From Aldehydirespirator sp965116865 (GTDB lineage: Bacteria > Actinomycetota > Acidimicrobiia > Acidimicrobiales > Aldehydirespiratoraceae): a stretch of DNA of 64,000 bases. The DNA is taken from assembly GCA_965116865.1 (NCBI GenBank), contig OZ220727.1, positions 1,550,001-1,614,000 of the forward strand. The letters run 5' to 3'. The notes beneath the pieces are model-generated. The model saw nothing but the letters and a program-made list of their open reading frames with translations, was not told the DNA's origin and did no database searches. This document shows positions 1-10,200 of this stretch, one piece after another. The position numbers and the translations under genes were made by a program. How positions within the stretch are numbered: the stretch's first letter is position 1; every line of letters begins with the position of its first letter.

Positions 1-146
1 GCACCGACGTCGAAACGACGGATGTCGGGCCGGGCCTCGTAGACAGTCACGTCGCATCCCTGCCGGGCCAGATAGATCGCCATGAGGGCTCCTGCCGGTC
101 CGGCGCCCGCCACCACGACCGGGCCGCGATCGCCGAGCGCGCTCAT
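1..146 (-). CDS. Flavin-dependent monooxygenase, N-terminal fragment (kynurenine 3-monooxygenase-like)
   Basis: The first 48 codons of a minus-strand gene run off the window edge; the ATG is at 146. The translation opens with a Rossmann FAD-binding strand-turn-helix (VVVAGAGPAGALMAIYLA, residues 9-26), followed by an acidic end of strand two in VTVYEARPDIRRFDVG. The GxGxxG fingerprint followed by YExRPD is typical of class A flavoprotein hydroxylases, and the VYEARPDIRR wording resembles kynurenine 3-monooxygenase, which hydroxylates kynurenine in tryptophan breakdown. Only the dinucleotide-binding motif is visible, so the substrate is a guess. Its promoter must lie in the 176-bp gap 147-322, downstream of the giant surface-protein gene. 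FAD binding is certain; KMO identity is moderate. Confidence 0.7.
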   Translation of the reverse strand, partial: MSALGDRGPVVVAGAGPAGALMAIYLARQGCDVTVYEARPDIRRFDVG

Positions 147-322
147 CGGGTCATCTCGCCGGCACGGGAACTACAACGCCCGACGAGCGCATCGCCCCGA
201 CGCGGACGCGCTCATCGAAGCTGAGCCTCTGTGCCATGCTGGCCGACTCCGGTTCCTTCCAAGTCCTGTCAATGACTCCGAACGCTGCGTGCGGCGGTTT
301 CGCTTCCAACGCCGCGCTGTGA

Positions 323-3300
323 TCACCTCTCGCCCGTTGCCCACGAGCGCGATGGCGCTGCACGAAGCCGCGCTCGACGCCGGGGGACAGCCCCAGCTTG
401 AGGACGCGCCGCTTCGCGAACGGACGGGGTCGGTCCGCTCGGCCCTCGAGCGACTGGAGCGTAGGCCAGAGCGCGCTGCAAGAAACTCGCCATCTGAGCC
501 CTAGTGACAAACCACTCTGGACAGTAACGCAACGGATCGATACCGCAACCCTTGGTGATCCCATGGAAATACAACACGTCGATAGCCGCCGCATGGACAC
601 TGCCGGAACGCACATCCGCGAACCCAGCAGACCGCGGCGCGTCGCCGAGACCGAGAGCACGCTGCAAGAAACTCGCCATCTGAGCCCTAGTGACAGGCCC
701 CTGCGGACAGTAACGCAACGGATCGATACCGCAACCCTTGGTGATCCCATGGAAATACAACACGTCGATAGCCGCCGCATGGACACTGCCGGAACGCACA
801 TCCGCGAACCCAGCAGACCGCGGCGCGTCGCCGAGACCGAGAGCACGCTGCAAGAAACTCGCCATCTGAGCCCTAGTGACAGGCCCCTGCGGACAGTAAC
901 GCAACGGATCGATACCGCAGCCCTTGGTCACTCCGCGAAGATACAGAGCATTGATCGCCGGTGCGTGAACACTGTTGGGGTCCACATCGACGAAACCCAT
1001 GAACGGAGCAGGAGAAGGAGAAGGAGAACTTGACGGAGGAGGAGGCGGCGGCGCCGGAGGAGGCGGAGGCGGAGGCGGAGGAGCCGGCGACGGTGGAGGC
1101 GGCGGCGGCGCGGTGTCGTCGTCTGTGACCGTCACCGACATATCCGCCGACACGCTGTAGCCGCCGCCCGACATGTCGTGGCGCAACGTCGCGTTGTCGT
1201 CGACGGCATCGGAGTCATGGCCGGCATACACCGTCACCGACTGGAACGTGTCCCAATCCCCCGTCGTGAACGTCAACACCAGCACCGGCCCCGACACAAC
1301 CACCAGATCACTACCCGCCAACGCCGACACCGCCACCGACACATCACCCGACGGCCGCGACAACAACCGCACCCCGTACACAACCCTCGCACCCTCACCC
1401 ACAGACACCGACCCCGACGGATCGAACACCAACCCGGGAGCAGGAGGAGGCGGCGGCGGAGGCGCGGTGTCGTCGTCTGTGACGGTCACGGTCACATCAC
1501 CCGACACCGTGTAACCCGCACCCGACGCCGTATGGCGCAACACCGCGCTGTCGTCCACGGCATCGGAGTCATGGCCGGCATACACCGTCACCGACTGGAA
1601 CGTGTCCCAATCCCCCGTCGTGAACGTCAACACCAGCACCGGCCCCGACACAACCACCAGATCACTACCCGCCAACGCCGACACCGCCACCGACACATCA
1701 CCCGACGGCCGCGACAACAACCGCACCCCGTACACAACCCTCGCACCCTCACCCACAGACACCGACCCCGACGGATCGAACACCAACCCGGGAGCAGGAG
1801 GAGGCGGCGGCGGAGGCGCGGTGTCGTCGTCTGTGACGGTCACGGTCACATCACCCGACGCCACGTAGCCCGCACCCGACGCCGTATGGCGCAACACCGC
1901 GCTGTCGTCCACAGCGTCGTCGTCGTGATCGGCATGCACACCCACCGACTGGAACACATCCCAATCATCAGTCGTGAACGTCAACTCCAACACATCCCCA
2001 GCCACCGACACCGACACCGAGCCCGTCGCCGCCGACGACAACACCAAATCACCACCCTCCAACGCCGACACCACCACCGACACATCACCCGACGGCCGCG
2101 ACAACAACTTGACCCCGTACACAACCCTCGCACCCTCACCCACAGACATCGCCGACGGATCGAACACCAACCCCGCAGAATCATCATCCGTGACCGACAC
2201 CGACACATCACCGGCCGCGTCGTAATCGCCGCCCGACGCCGTGTGGCGCAACACCGCGCTGTCGTCCACAGCGTCGTCGTCGTGATCGGCATGCACACCC
2301 ACCGACTGGAACACATCCCAATCATCAGTCGTGAACGTCAACTCCAACACATCCCCAGCCACCGACACCGACACCGACACCGCATCCGCAGCCCCACCCA
2401 ACACCAAATCACCACCCTCCAACGCCGACACCACCACCGACACATCACCCGACGGCCGCGACAACAACTTGACCCCGTACACAACCCTCGCACCCTCACC
2501 CACAGACACCGACCCCGACGGATCGAACACCAACCCCGCAGAATCATCATCCGACACCGACACCGACACATCACCCGACACTTCGTAGCCGCCGCCCGAC
2601 GCCGTGTGACGCAACACCGCGCTGTCGTCCACAGCGTCGTCGTCGTGATCGGCATGCACACCCACCGACTGGAACACATCCCAATCATCAGTCGTGAACG
2701 TCAACTCCAACACATCCCCAGCCTCCGACACCGACACCGACACCGCGTCCGCAGCCCCACCCAACACCAAATCACCACCCTCCAACGCCGACACCACCAC
2801 CGACACATCACCCGACGGCCGCGACAACAACTTGACCCCGTACACCACCCTCGCACCCTCACCCACAGACACCGACCCCGACGGATCGAACACCAACCCC
2901 GCAGAATCATCATCCGACACCGACACCACCACATCACCCGACACTTCGTAGCCGCCGCCCGACGCCGTGTGACGCAACACCGCGCTGTCGTCGACGATGT
3001 CGTCGTCGTGATCGGCATGCACACCCACCGACTGGAACACATCCCAATCATCAGTCGTGAACGTCAACTCCAACACATCCCCAGCCACCGACACCGACAC
3101 CGACACCGCATCCGCAGCCCCACCCAACACCAAATCACCACCCTCCAACGCCGACACCACCACCGACACATCACCCGACGGCCGCGACAACAACTTGACC
3201 CCGTACACAACCCTCGCACCCTCACCCACAGACACCGACCCCGACGGATCGAACACCAACCCCGCAGAATCATCATCCGACACCGACACCGACACATCAC

Positions 3301-5260
3301 CCGACACTTCGTAGCCGCCGCCCGACGCCGTGTGACGCAACACCGCGCTGTCGTCCACAGCGTCGTCGTCGTGATCGGCATGCACACCCACCGACTGGAA
3401 CACATCCCAATCATCAGTCGTGAACGTCAACTCCAACACATCCCCAGCCTCCGACACCGACACCGACACCGCGTCCGCAGCCCCACCCAACACCAAATCA
3501 CCACCCTCCAACGCCGACACCACCACCGACACATCACCCGACGGCCGCGACAACAACTTGACCCCGTACACCACCCTCGCACCCTCACCCACAGACACCG
3601 ACCCCGACGGATCGAACACCAACCCCGCAGAATCATCATCCGACACCGACACCGACACATCACCCGACGCCACGTAGCCCGCACCCGACGCCTCATGACG
3701 CAACACCGCGCTGTCGTCCACAGCGTCGTCGTCGTGATCGGCATGCACACCCACCGACTGGAACACATCCCAATCATCAGTCGTGAACGTCAACTCCAAC
3801 ACATCCCCAGCCTCCGACACCGACACCGACACCGCGTCCGCAGCCCCACCCAACACCAAATCACCACCCTCCAACGCCGACACCACCACCGACACATCAC
3901 CCGACGGCCGCGACGACAACTTGACCCCGTACACAACCCTCGCACCCTCACCCACAGACACCGCCGACGGATCGAACACCAACCCCGCAGAATCATCATC
4001 CGTGACCGACACCGACACATCACCGGCCGCGTCATAGCCGCCGCCCGACGCCGTGTGACGCAACTCCATCGACTCGTCAACAATGTCGTCGTCTTGGCCC
4101 GCACGCACCGTCACCGACTGGAACGTGTCCCAATCACCAGTGCCGAACGTCAACGACAACACCGTCCCCGAATCCGACACAGACACCGACGACGCACCCG
4201 ACACAACCACCACACCACTGCCATCACCACCAACCGCGGTCACCGCCACCGACACCTCCCCCGCCGGCCGAACCGACAACCTCACCCCATAGGTGCCCGA
4301 CGATCCCTCCTGCACCGACACCGACGTCCGGTCGAACACCAACTCTCCACTATCATCGTCGACGACAGCCACCGACACATCACCCGACACGCTGTAACCA
4401 CCACCCGACGCCGCGTGACGCAACACCACCGACTCGTCAACAATGTCGTCGTCGTCATGGCCCGCACGCACCGTCACCGACTGGAACGTGTTCCAATCAC
4501 CAGTGCCGAACGTCAACGACAACACCGTCCCCGAATCCGACACAGACACCGACGACGCCCCCGACACAACCACCACACCACTGCCATCACCACCAACCGC
4601 GGTCACCGCCACCGACACCTCCCCCAACGGCCGAACCGACAACCTCACCCCATACTTCGCGCTCGAGCCCTCCTGCACCGACACCGATGTCCGGTCGAAC
4701 ACCAACTCTCCACTGTCATCGTCGACGACAGCCACCGACACATCACCCGACACGCTGTAACCACCACCCGACGCCGCGTGACGCAACACCACCGACTCGT
4801 CAACAATGTCGTCGTCGTCATGGCCCGCACGCACCGTCACCGACTGGAACGTGTCCCAATCACCAGTGCCGAACGTCAACGACAACACCGTCCCCGAATC
4901 CGACACAGACACCGACGACGCCCCCGACACAACCACCACACCACTGCCATCACCACCAACCGCGGTCACCGCCACCGACACCTCCCCCGCCGGCCGAGCC
5001 GACAACCTCACCCCATACTTCGCGCTCGAGCCCTCCTGCACCGACACCGATGTCCGGTCGAACACCAACTCTCCACTGTCATCGTCGACGACAGCCACCG
5101 ACACATCACCCGACACGCTGTAACCACCACCCGACGCCGCGTGACGCAACACCACCGACTCGTCAACAATGTCGTCGTCGTCATGGCCCGCATGCACCGT
5201 CACCGACTGGAACGTGTCCCAATCACCAGTGCCGAACGTCAACGACAACACCGTCCCCAA
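323..5260 (-). CDS. C-terminal part of giant SLH-anchored Calx-beta repeat surface protein (separated by a frameshift)
   Basis: This 1,645-codon frame continues the protein encoded by 5239-24561 after a one-base deletion near 5258. It begins in mid-repeat, so the apparent TTG start at 5260 is unlikely to be a real start. It holds about eleven Calx-beta-like repeats of about 120 residues, each with LVFDP or LVFDR, a VxEG turn, LTFTTDDWD or LTFGTGDWD, and a closing DDD acidic cluster that could bind calcium. Pro-rich spacers (TAPPPPPPPAPG twice, then a long PPP/SPSP stretch) follow. Three near-identical SLH domains of 62 residues end the chain, each with VTRAQMASFLQRAL and the pair KGCGIDPLRYC. 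SLH domains bind secondary cell-wall glycans, so this end anchors the protein. The last 40 residues are Arg/Pro-rich and unlike the rest. Repeat units are nearly identical in DNA, implying recent duplication. Confidence 0.85.
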   Translation of the reverse strand: MGTVLSLTFGTGDWDTFQSVTVHAGHDDDDIVDESVVLRHAASGGGYSVSGDVSVAVVDDDSGELVFDRTSVSVQEGSSAKYGVRLSARPAGEVSVAVTAVGGDGSGVVVVSGASSVSVSDSGTVLSLTFGTGDWDTFQSVTVRAGHDDDDIVDESVVLRHAASGGGYSVSGDVSVAVVDDDSGELVFDRTSVSVQEGSSAKYGVRLSVRPLGEVSVAVTAVGGDGSGVVVVSGASSVSVSDSGTVLSLTFGTGDWNTFQSVTVRAGHDDDDIVDESVVLRHAASGGGYSVSGDVSVAVVDDDSGELVFDRTSVSVQEGSSGTYGVRLSVRPAGEVSVAVTAVGGDGSGVVVVSGASSVSVSDSGTVLSLTFGTGDWDTFQSVTVRAGQDDDIVDESMELRHTASGGGYDAAGDVSVSVTDDDSAGLVFDPSAVSVGEGARVVYGVKLSSRPSGDVSVVVSALEGGDLVLGGAADAVSVSVSEAGDVLELTFTTDDWDVFQSVGVHADHDDDAVDDSAVLRHEASGAGYVASGDVSVSVSDDDSAGLVFDPSGSVSVGEGARVVYGVKLLSRPSGDVSVVVSALEGGDLVLGGAADAVSVSVSEAGDVLELTFTTDDWDVFQSVGVHADHDDDAVDDSAVLRHTASGGGYEVSGDVSVSVSDDDSAGLVFDPSGSVSVGEGARVVYGVKLLSRPSGDVSVVVSALEGGDLVLGGAADAVSVSVSVAGDVLELTFTTDDWDVFQSVGVHADHDDDIVDDSAVLRHTASGGGYEVSGDVVVSVSDDDSAGLVFDPSGSVSVGEGARVVYGVKLLSRPSGDVSVVVSALEGGDLVLGGAADAVSVSVSEAGDVLELTFTTDDWDVFQSVGVHADHDDDAVDDSAVLRHTASGGGYEVSGDVSVSVSDDDSAGLVFDPSGSVSVGEGARVVYGVKLLSRPSGDVSVVVSALEGGDLVLGGAADAVSVSVSVAGDVLELTFTTDDWDVFQSVGVHADHDDDAVDDSAVLRHTASGGDYDAAGDVSVSVTDDDSAGLVFDPSAMSVGEGARVVYGVKLLSRPSGDVSVVVSALEGGDLVLSSAATGSVSVSVAGDVLELTFTTDDWDVFQSVGVHADHDDDAVDDSAVLRHTASGAGYVASGDVTVTVTDDDTAPPPPPPPAPGLVFDPSGSVSVGEGARVVYGVRLLSRPSGDVSVAVSALAGSDLVVVSGPVLVLTFTTGDWDTFQSVTVYAGHDSDAVDDSAVLRHTASGAGYTVSGDVTVTVTDDDTAPPPPPPPAPGLVFDPSGSVSVGEGARVVYGVRLLSRPSGDVSVAVSALAGSDLVVVSGPVLVLTFTTGDWDTFQSVTVYAGHDSDAVDDNATLRHDMSGGGYSVSADMSVTVTDDDTAPPPPPPSPAPPPPPPPPPAPPPPPPSSSPSPSPAPFMGFVDVDPNSVHAPAINALYLRGVTKGCGIDPLRYCPQGPVTRAQMASFLQRALGLGDAPRSAGFADVRSGSVHAAAIDVLYFHGITKGCGIDPLRYCPQGPVTRAQMASFLQRALGLGDAPRSAGFADVRSGSVHAAAIDVLYFHGITKGCGIDPLRYCPEWFVTRAQMASFLQRALAYAPVARGPSGPTPSVREAARPQAGAVPRRRARLRAAPSRSWATGER
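476..1000 (-). repeat. 186-bp tandem repeats encoding three SLH domains
   Basis: The same sequence recurs with starts at 476, 662 and 848, an exact 186-bp (62-codon) period. The middle unit matches the third almost base for base, while the first diverges where the final SLH reads YCPEWFVTRAQ instead of YCPQGPVTRAQ. This in-frame duplication changes the number of wall-binding domains without shifting the frame. Confidence 0.9.
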
Positions 5261-7220
5261 TCCGACACAGACACCGACGACGCCCCCGCCATCAACACCA
5301 CACCACTGCCATCACCACCAACCGCGGTCACCGCCACCGACACCTCCCCCAACGGCTGCACCGACAGCCTCACCCCATAGGTGCCCGACGAGCCCTCCTG
5401 CACCGACACCGACGTCCGGTCGAACACCAACCGGCTGCTGTCGTCGTCTATGACAGTCACCGCCACATCACCCGACACGCTGTAACCACCACCCGACGCC
5501 GCGTGACGCAACTCCATCGACTCGTCAACAGTGTCGTCGTCTTGGCCGGCACGCACCGTCACCGACTGGAACGTGTCCCAATCACCAGTGCCGAACGTCA
5601 ACGACAACACCGTCCCCGAATCCGACACAGACACCGACGACGCCCCCGACACAACCACCACACCACTGCCATCACCACCAACCGCGGTCACCGCCACCGA
5701 CACCTCCCCCGCCGGCCGAGCCGACAACCTCACCCCATAGGTGCCCGACGAGCCCTCCTGCACCGACACCGATGTCCGGTCGAACACCAACTCTCCGCTG
5801 TCATCGTCGACGACAGCCACCGACACATCACCCGACACGCTGTAACCACCACCCGACGCCGCGTGACGCAACACCACCGACTCGTCAACAATGTCGTCGT
5901 CGTCATGGCCCGCACGCACCGTCACCGACTGGAACGTGTCCCAATCACCAGTGCCGAACGTCAACGACAACACCGTCCCCGAATCCGACACAGACACCGA
6001 CGACGCCCCCGACACAACCATCACACCACTGCCATCACCACCAACCGCGGTCACCGCCACCGACACCTCCCCCAACGGCCGAGCCGACAACCTCACCCCA
6101 TACTTCGCGCTCGAGCCCTCCTGCACCGACATCGATGTCCGGTCGAACACCAGCTCTGCGTGGTCATCATCAGAGACCGACACCCTCATGTCGACCCCCC
6201 TGTCGTAGCTGCCGCCCGACGCGTAGTGCGTAAACAACTCCCAATCGGCAGCAGCGTCGTCGTCGTGGCCGGCGTGCACCGTCACCGACTGGAACATGTT
6301 CCAGTCGCCTGTGCCGAACGTCAACACCAGCACCGTGCCCGCGTCCGTCACAGACACCGACACCGACCCCGCCACAAACACCAGATCACCGCCCTCCAAC
6401 GCCGACACCACCACCGTCACATCGTCCGACGGCCGCGACGACAGCTTGACCCCGTACACGCTCGACCCGCCCTCACGCACAGACACCGACTCCGGGTCCA
6501 ACACGACCTCGCCCACATCGTCGTCTTCGACCGTCACCGCGACATCACCGGCCGCGTTGTAGCGGCCGCCCGACGCTGTGTGGCGCAACGTCGCCGTGTC
6601 GTCGAAGATGTCGGCGTCCTCATCGGCATACACCGTCACCGACTGGAACGTGTCCCAGTCGCCTGTGCCGAACGTCAACACCAGCACCGTGCCCGCGTCC
6701 GTCACAGACACCGACACCGACCCCGCCACAAACACCAGATCACCACCCGCCAACGCCGACACCGACACCGTCACATCGTCCGACGGCCGCGACGACAGCT
6801 TGACCCCGTACACGCTCGACCCGCCCTCACGCACAGACACCGACTCCGGAGCTAACACCAGCTCTGCGATATCGTCGTCTTCGACGGTGACCGACACATC
6901 ACCCGACGCCGCGTCGTAGCCGCCTCCAGTTGCGCTGTGACGCAACGTCGCCGTGTCGTCGATCATGTCGGCGTCCTCATCGGCATGCACCGTCACCGAC
7001 TGGAACGTGTCCCAGTCGTTCGTTGCGAACGTCAACGACAGCACAGGCCCCGAAACTGACACCGACACCGAGCCCGTCGCCGCCGACGACAACACCAAAT
7101 CGCTGTCCGCCAACGCCGACACCGACACCGTCACATCGTCCGACGGCAGCGACGACAGCTTGACCCCGTACACGCTCGACCCGCCCTCACGCACCGTCAC
7201 CGACTCCGGAGCTAACACCA
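1100..7220 (-). repeat. Array of about 17 Calx-beta-like repeats, mostly 357-363 bp
   Basis: Homologous landmarks recur every 363 bp at 2331, 2694, 3057, 3420 and 3783, and again at 4443, 4806 and 5169; the two units nearest the SLH domains are about 360 bp and carry a poly-Pro insert. At least three subfamilies are visible: GLVFDPSG units (1.4-4.0 kb), ELVFDRTSVSVQEG units (4.1-6.2 kb) and VLAPESV or VLDPESV units (6.2-7.2 kb). Units within a subfamily are nearly identical and differ between subfamilies, which indicates local expansion by recombination. Confidence 0.9.
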
Positions 7221-10200
7221 GGGCGAACACTGTGTTGTAGGCGAAGATCTTGGAGTGGGCGGCGTTGTCGCCGCGGGGGACGTAGATGATGTCGTCGGCG
7301 TCGTCGTACCAGGCGCCTCTGATGAAGTCTCCGCCGGCGTGGGCGGCGTGCAGGCCGAAGTCCCAGTCGGCGACGCGGTGGTCGGAGTCGTCGCTTTCGA
7401 GTTCGAAGCCGTAGAGCTTGCGGTCGTCCTCGTTGAGCACCCAGACCGCGGTGCCGTCGCTGGCGACGCCGCGCAATTCTTCGCCGGTGTCGAACACGGA
7501 GGCGGTGTCGATGTCCTTGTCCGTGTCGCTGGACCCGGTCGACAGGTCGTAGGCGTACAGTTTGTTGTCCTCATAGTCGCCCACCCACATGGTGGCGCCG
7601 TCGGACCACATACCCGCCGGCGCGTCGTGGCCGCTCAGGGTGATGTCCTTGTCGGCGTCGGCGTCGCCGTGGGTCAAGCCCGCGGCACCGCCCGCGGCGA
7701 TGTCGACCTTGTAGGCGTACAGCTTGTCGTCGTCAGTGTCGGCCACCCACATGGTGCCGCTCACGGACGAGTCGTCCGCCTCGACCGCGTCGGACCAGAT
7801 CCCGCCCCACAGCCTGTCGTTGTCGCCCTTCAGGCCGGTGTCGAGGTTGGGGCGGCTGTCGCTGCCGTCGAGGCGGGCGCCGGTGGAGCGGTCGAAGGCC
7901 AGCACCGTGTTGCTGGAGTCGTCAGCCACCCACAGCACATTGCCGACGCCCCACACGCCGCGGGGCTTGATCCTGCCGCCGCCTCCCCACACGTCCTCGG
8001 GCCTGATCCGGTCGGTGTCCCACACGTAATCGACGTCGTCACCGGCGCTCCAGCCGCCCGGCTCGTCCGAGCCGCGGCCCAGATGCAGCGTGTACTCGCT
8101 GGTGAGCAGACCGTTGCCGGACACCGCGACCCTGACTGTGACCGTGGTCACCTCATCGGCCGTCAGGTTCACCTGGTGGCCGGCCGCGGCGCCTGCGTCT
8201 CTGAGGACGGTGCCGGCGTCGTCGAGCACCGACACCGTCGTGATCGACGGGTCGGTCACCGTCCAGTCGATCGTGGCCTGCGCGTCGTCGTGATCGAAAC
8301 CGGCGTGGTATGACCGGTATCCGGGCACGAAGCCGTGCAGCCGGCTGCTGTCCACGGGATCCCCCGGGGCGGTCACCGACAACTCTGTCAGCGGCGAAGC
8401 CACCACCTCCAACAGGCTCGACAGCGCATAGATCGCCCGGCTGTTGTTCTTGTTTATCTGGGACGAAGTTGCAAGGCCGCTTGAGCCGTGGGGCTTCGAG
8501 ATCCTGACATTGGGACCAAACGTTCCCAGATAATACTCATTGTTGGGAGATGGACCGTCGAGTGCCTTGAAGCCCACGTCGCTGCAGCCCACCCAGACGT
8601 CCGTGTCGGAGGAGCCGCCGCTTGTGGGCACGTCCTCCCCCGACGTGCGCTTCGGCGATTGCGTGGCCCACGCGTTGCTTGTGTGGTGGAAGTCCTCGTA
8701 GTTGTTGGCGATCCTGTCGCCGTTGACGTAATAGATGCGCTCGCCGCGGTAGTGGGGACTGTTGTAGCGGGTGGCGGCGTGGTTGCGGGCGTCTGTGTCG
8801 GCGGTGCAACCGAGAACCCTGAACAGGCCCGAACTGGACCGGATCGCGGGGTGCCCGTTGCTGGACACGTCGGTCTGCACCCGGTTGTCGTAGTCGGCGA
8901 TGTCGACGGAACGGGCGTCACCCTTGTCGACGGTGACCCCCAGAAGGCGGAACTGGCTGCCCCGCAACGCGTCCGACGGCGGCAGCACCCAAGCCTCCGA
9001 CACCGCCGCGGCGCGCATGACGGTCACGGTGTAGGTCTTAGTGGTGGAGACGCCGTCCTCGGCGATGCCGGTCACCGTGATCGTGTTGTAACCCTCGTCC
9101 AAGGCGACCTGGTGGCCGTTCGAACTGTCGCCGTCGGCGTCGGCGGGCGTGATCTCCGTCGTCGCGTTCGCGTCTCTCGTCGTCGCTTCCACCGTCACCT
9201 GCGTCACCGAGTTGCCCACCTTGGCCCCATACCTGAAGGTGCCGGGCGAGAACGGATCCGGGTATCGACCCACTGTGCTGGCCGTGATGCCCTCTTTGAG
9301 CGTCAGGCCCGACAGGGTGGCGTCGTCGGACGGCACTTCCTTCCGTTCCACGACGACGGTGTAGGTCCTGATGGAGATGCGGTCCTCGGCGGTGACTTTG
9401 ATCTTGAACGTCGTCGAGGAGCCTACCGCGCCCAGCGTCACCTGGAACCCGTCGGCGTTGCCGTCGGCGTCGTCCAGGGGGCGGTCAATGGAATCCAGCG
9501 TCTCCGCCGAAGCTTTCGAGTCGGCCAGCATCCACTCTGCAGTCACCTCTTCCACGTCGTGCTCAACGGTGACGGTGTATTCGATGATGGTCGCCTCGAA
9601 CGACAACCCGACCGGCGTCACCGTCAACGTGTCGAGCCTCACGTTGTTCGACAGCGCTCTCGTGTTGTAGGCGAAGATCTTGGAATGCTCGGCGCCGTCG
9701 CCGCGGGGGACGTAGACGACGTCGGCGTCGTACCAGGCACCCCGGATGATGTCCCCCGATGCGGTGTGGGCGGAGTCCAGTCTGATGTCCTCGTCGGAGT
9801 CGCGGACGACAAGGCCGCGGTCGGCTAACTCGAGCTCGTACCCGTAGAGTCTCCCGTCGCCGGCATGCAGCACCCAGAGCCTGGCGCCGTCGCTGGCGAG
9901 GCCGCGCAGGTGGCCTGCATCCCTGCTGGTCAGGAAGGGCAACGCACCCCTGAGATCCATGTCCTTGCTGCTGTCGCGGTCGCCATGGTTGGCACCGCCG
10001 ACGTGGTAGGCGCGGATGCGGCGCTCGTCGTGGTCGCCCACCCACATGGTGGCGCCGTCGGACCATATGGCCCCCGGGTGGTCGTCGCCGCTCGCGAGGG
10101 TGATGTCCTTGCCGGAGTCACGGTTGGCGTGGTCTGTGCCTCGCGATAAGCCGGTGACGTCGATCTTGTAGGCGTAGAGCTTGTCGTCGGCGTCGTCGGC

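Noticed and set aside
1178..5380. Plus-strand open frames of 1,400 and 722 codons across the repeat array
   Set aside because: They are antisense readings of the repetitive giant gene, full of His/Arg/Thr repeats with no domain; the long opening comes from high GC and repeated codons.
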